DNA of 6,557 nt from an uncultured Collinsella sp. (GTDB lineage Bacteria; Actinomycetota; Coriobacteriia; Coriobacteriales; Coriobacteriaceae): positions 1 through 6,557 of the forward strand of contig CAUBTS010000094.1 of assembly GCA_958438955.1 (NCBI GenBank), written 5' to 3'. The notes below the pieces were generated by a model. That model did no database searches, was not told the DNA's origin, and saw only the letters and a program-made list of their open reading frames with translations. Position 1 is the first letter of the stretch, and the number at the start of each line of letters is the position of its first letter. The translations under genes were made by a program, and so were the position numbers. Of the stretch, positions 6,541-6,557 are shown in pieces.

Positions 6541-6557
6541 CTCGGCGGCGTATGCGG

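Overview
The window is one unbroken block of housekeeping genes, all read leftward on the minus strand. In transcription order these are a DUF512 PDZ/radical-SAM-like protein, der (engA), plsY, gpsA, rpe, a class I cysteine desulfurase and the first third of a Nif3-like (DUF34) protein cut off by the left window edge. Intergenic gaps are 18 nt or less. Two junctions overlap: 8 nt at der/plsY and 4 nt (ATGA) at desulfurase/Nif3. I see no promoter, terminator, RNA gene, mobile element, CRISPR array or unexplained stretch, so this looks like the interior of a long operon.

The DNA is GC-rich, with strongly GC-biased third positions and good AGGAG-type ribosome binding sites. The order DUF512-der-plsY-gpsA is a known arrangement in Firmicutes-type genomes. 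Together with high GC and the protein character, it suggests a Coriobacteriia member (Collinsella-like gut actinobacterium). That placement is inference from memory, not a database result.

Layout: 5131-6540 is DUF512, a PDZ-like N-terminus followed by a CX3CX2C cysteine cluster, function unknown. 3786-5120 is Der, a double-GTPase 50S assembly factor. 3110-3793 is PlsY, a membrane glycerol-3-phosphate acyltransferase. 2093-3100 is GpsA, the NAD(P)H-dependent glycerol-3-phosphate dehydrogenase that makes the PlsY substrate. 1403-2074 is Rpe, ribulose-phosphate 3-epimerase. 218-1396 is a PLP cysteine desulfurase. 1-221 is the Nif3-like N-terminus.

The clearest functional link is GpsA to PlsY, two successive steps of phosphatidic acid synthesis. 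A second, weaker link is that the desulfurase could supply sulfur for Fe-S clusters, and the DUF512 protein is probably an Fe-S protein. The rest looks like co-transcription of growth-related genes. I found no strong evidence for an undescribed system. The items most worth a second look are the DUF512 protein, the rpe/desulfurase/Nif3 tail of the operon, and an altered active-site-loop motif in the desulfurase.
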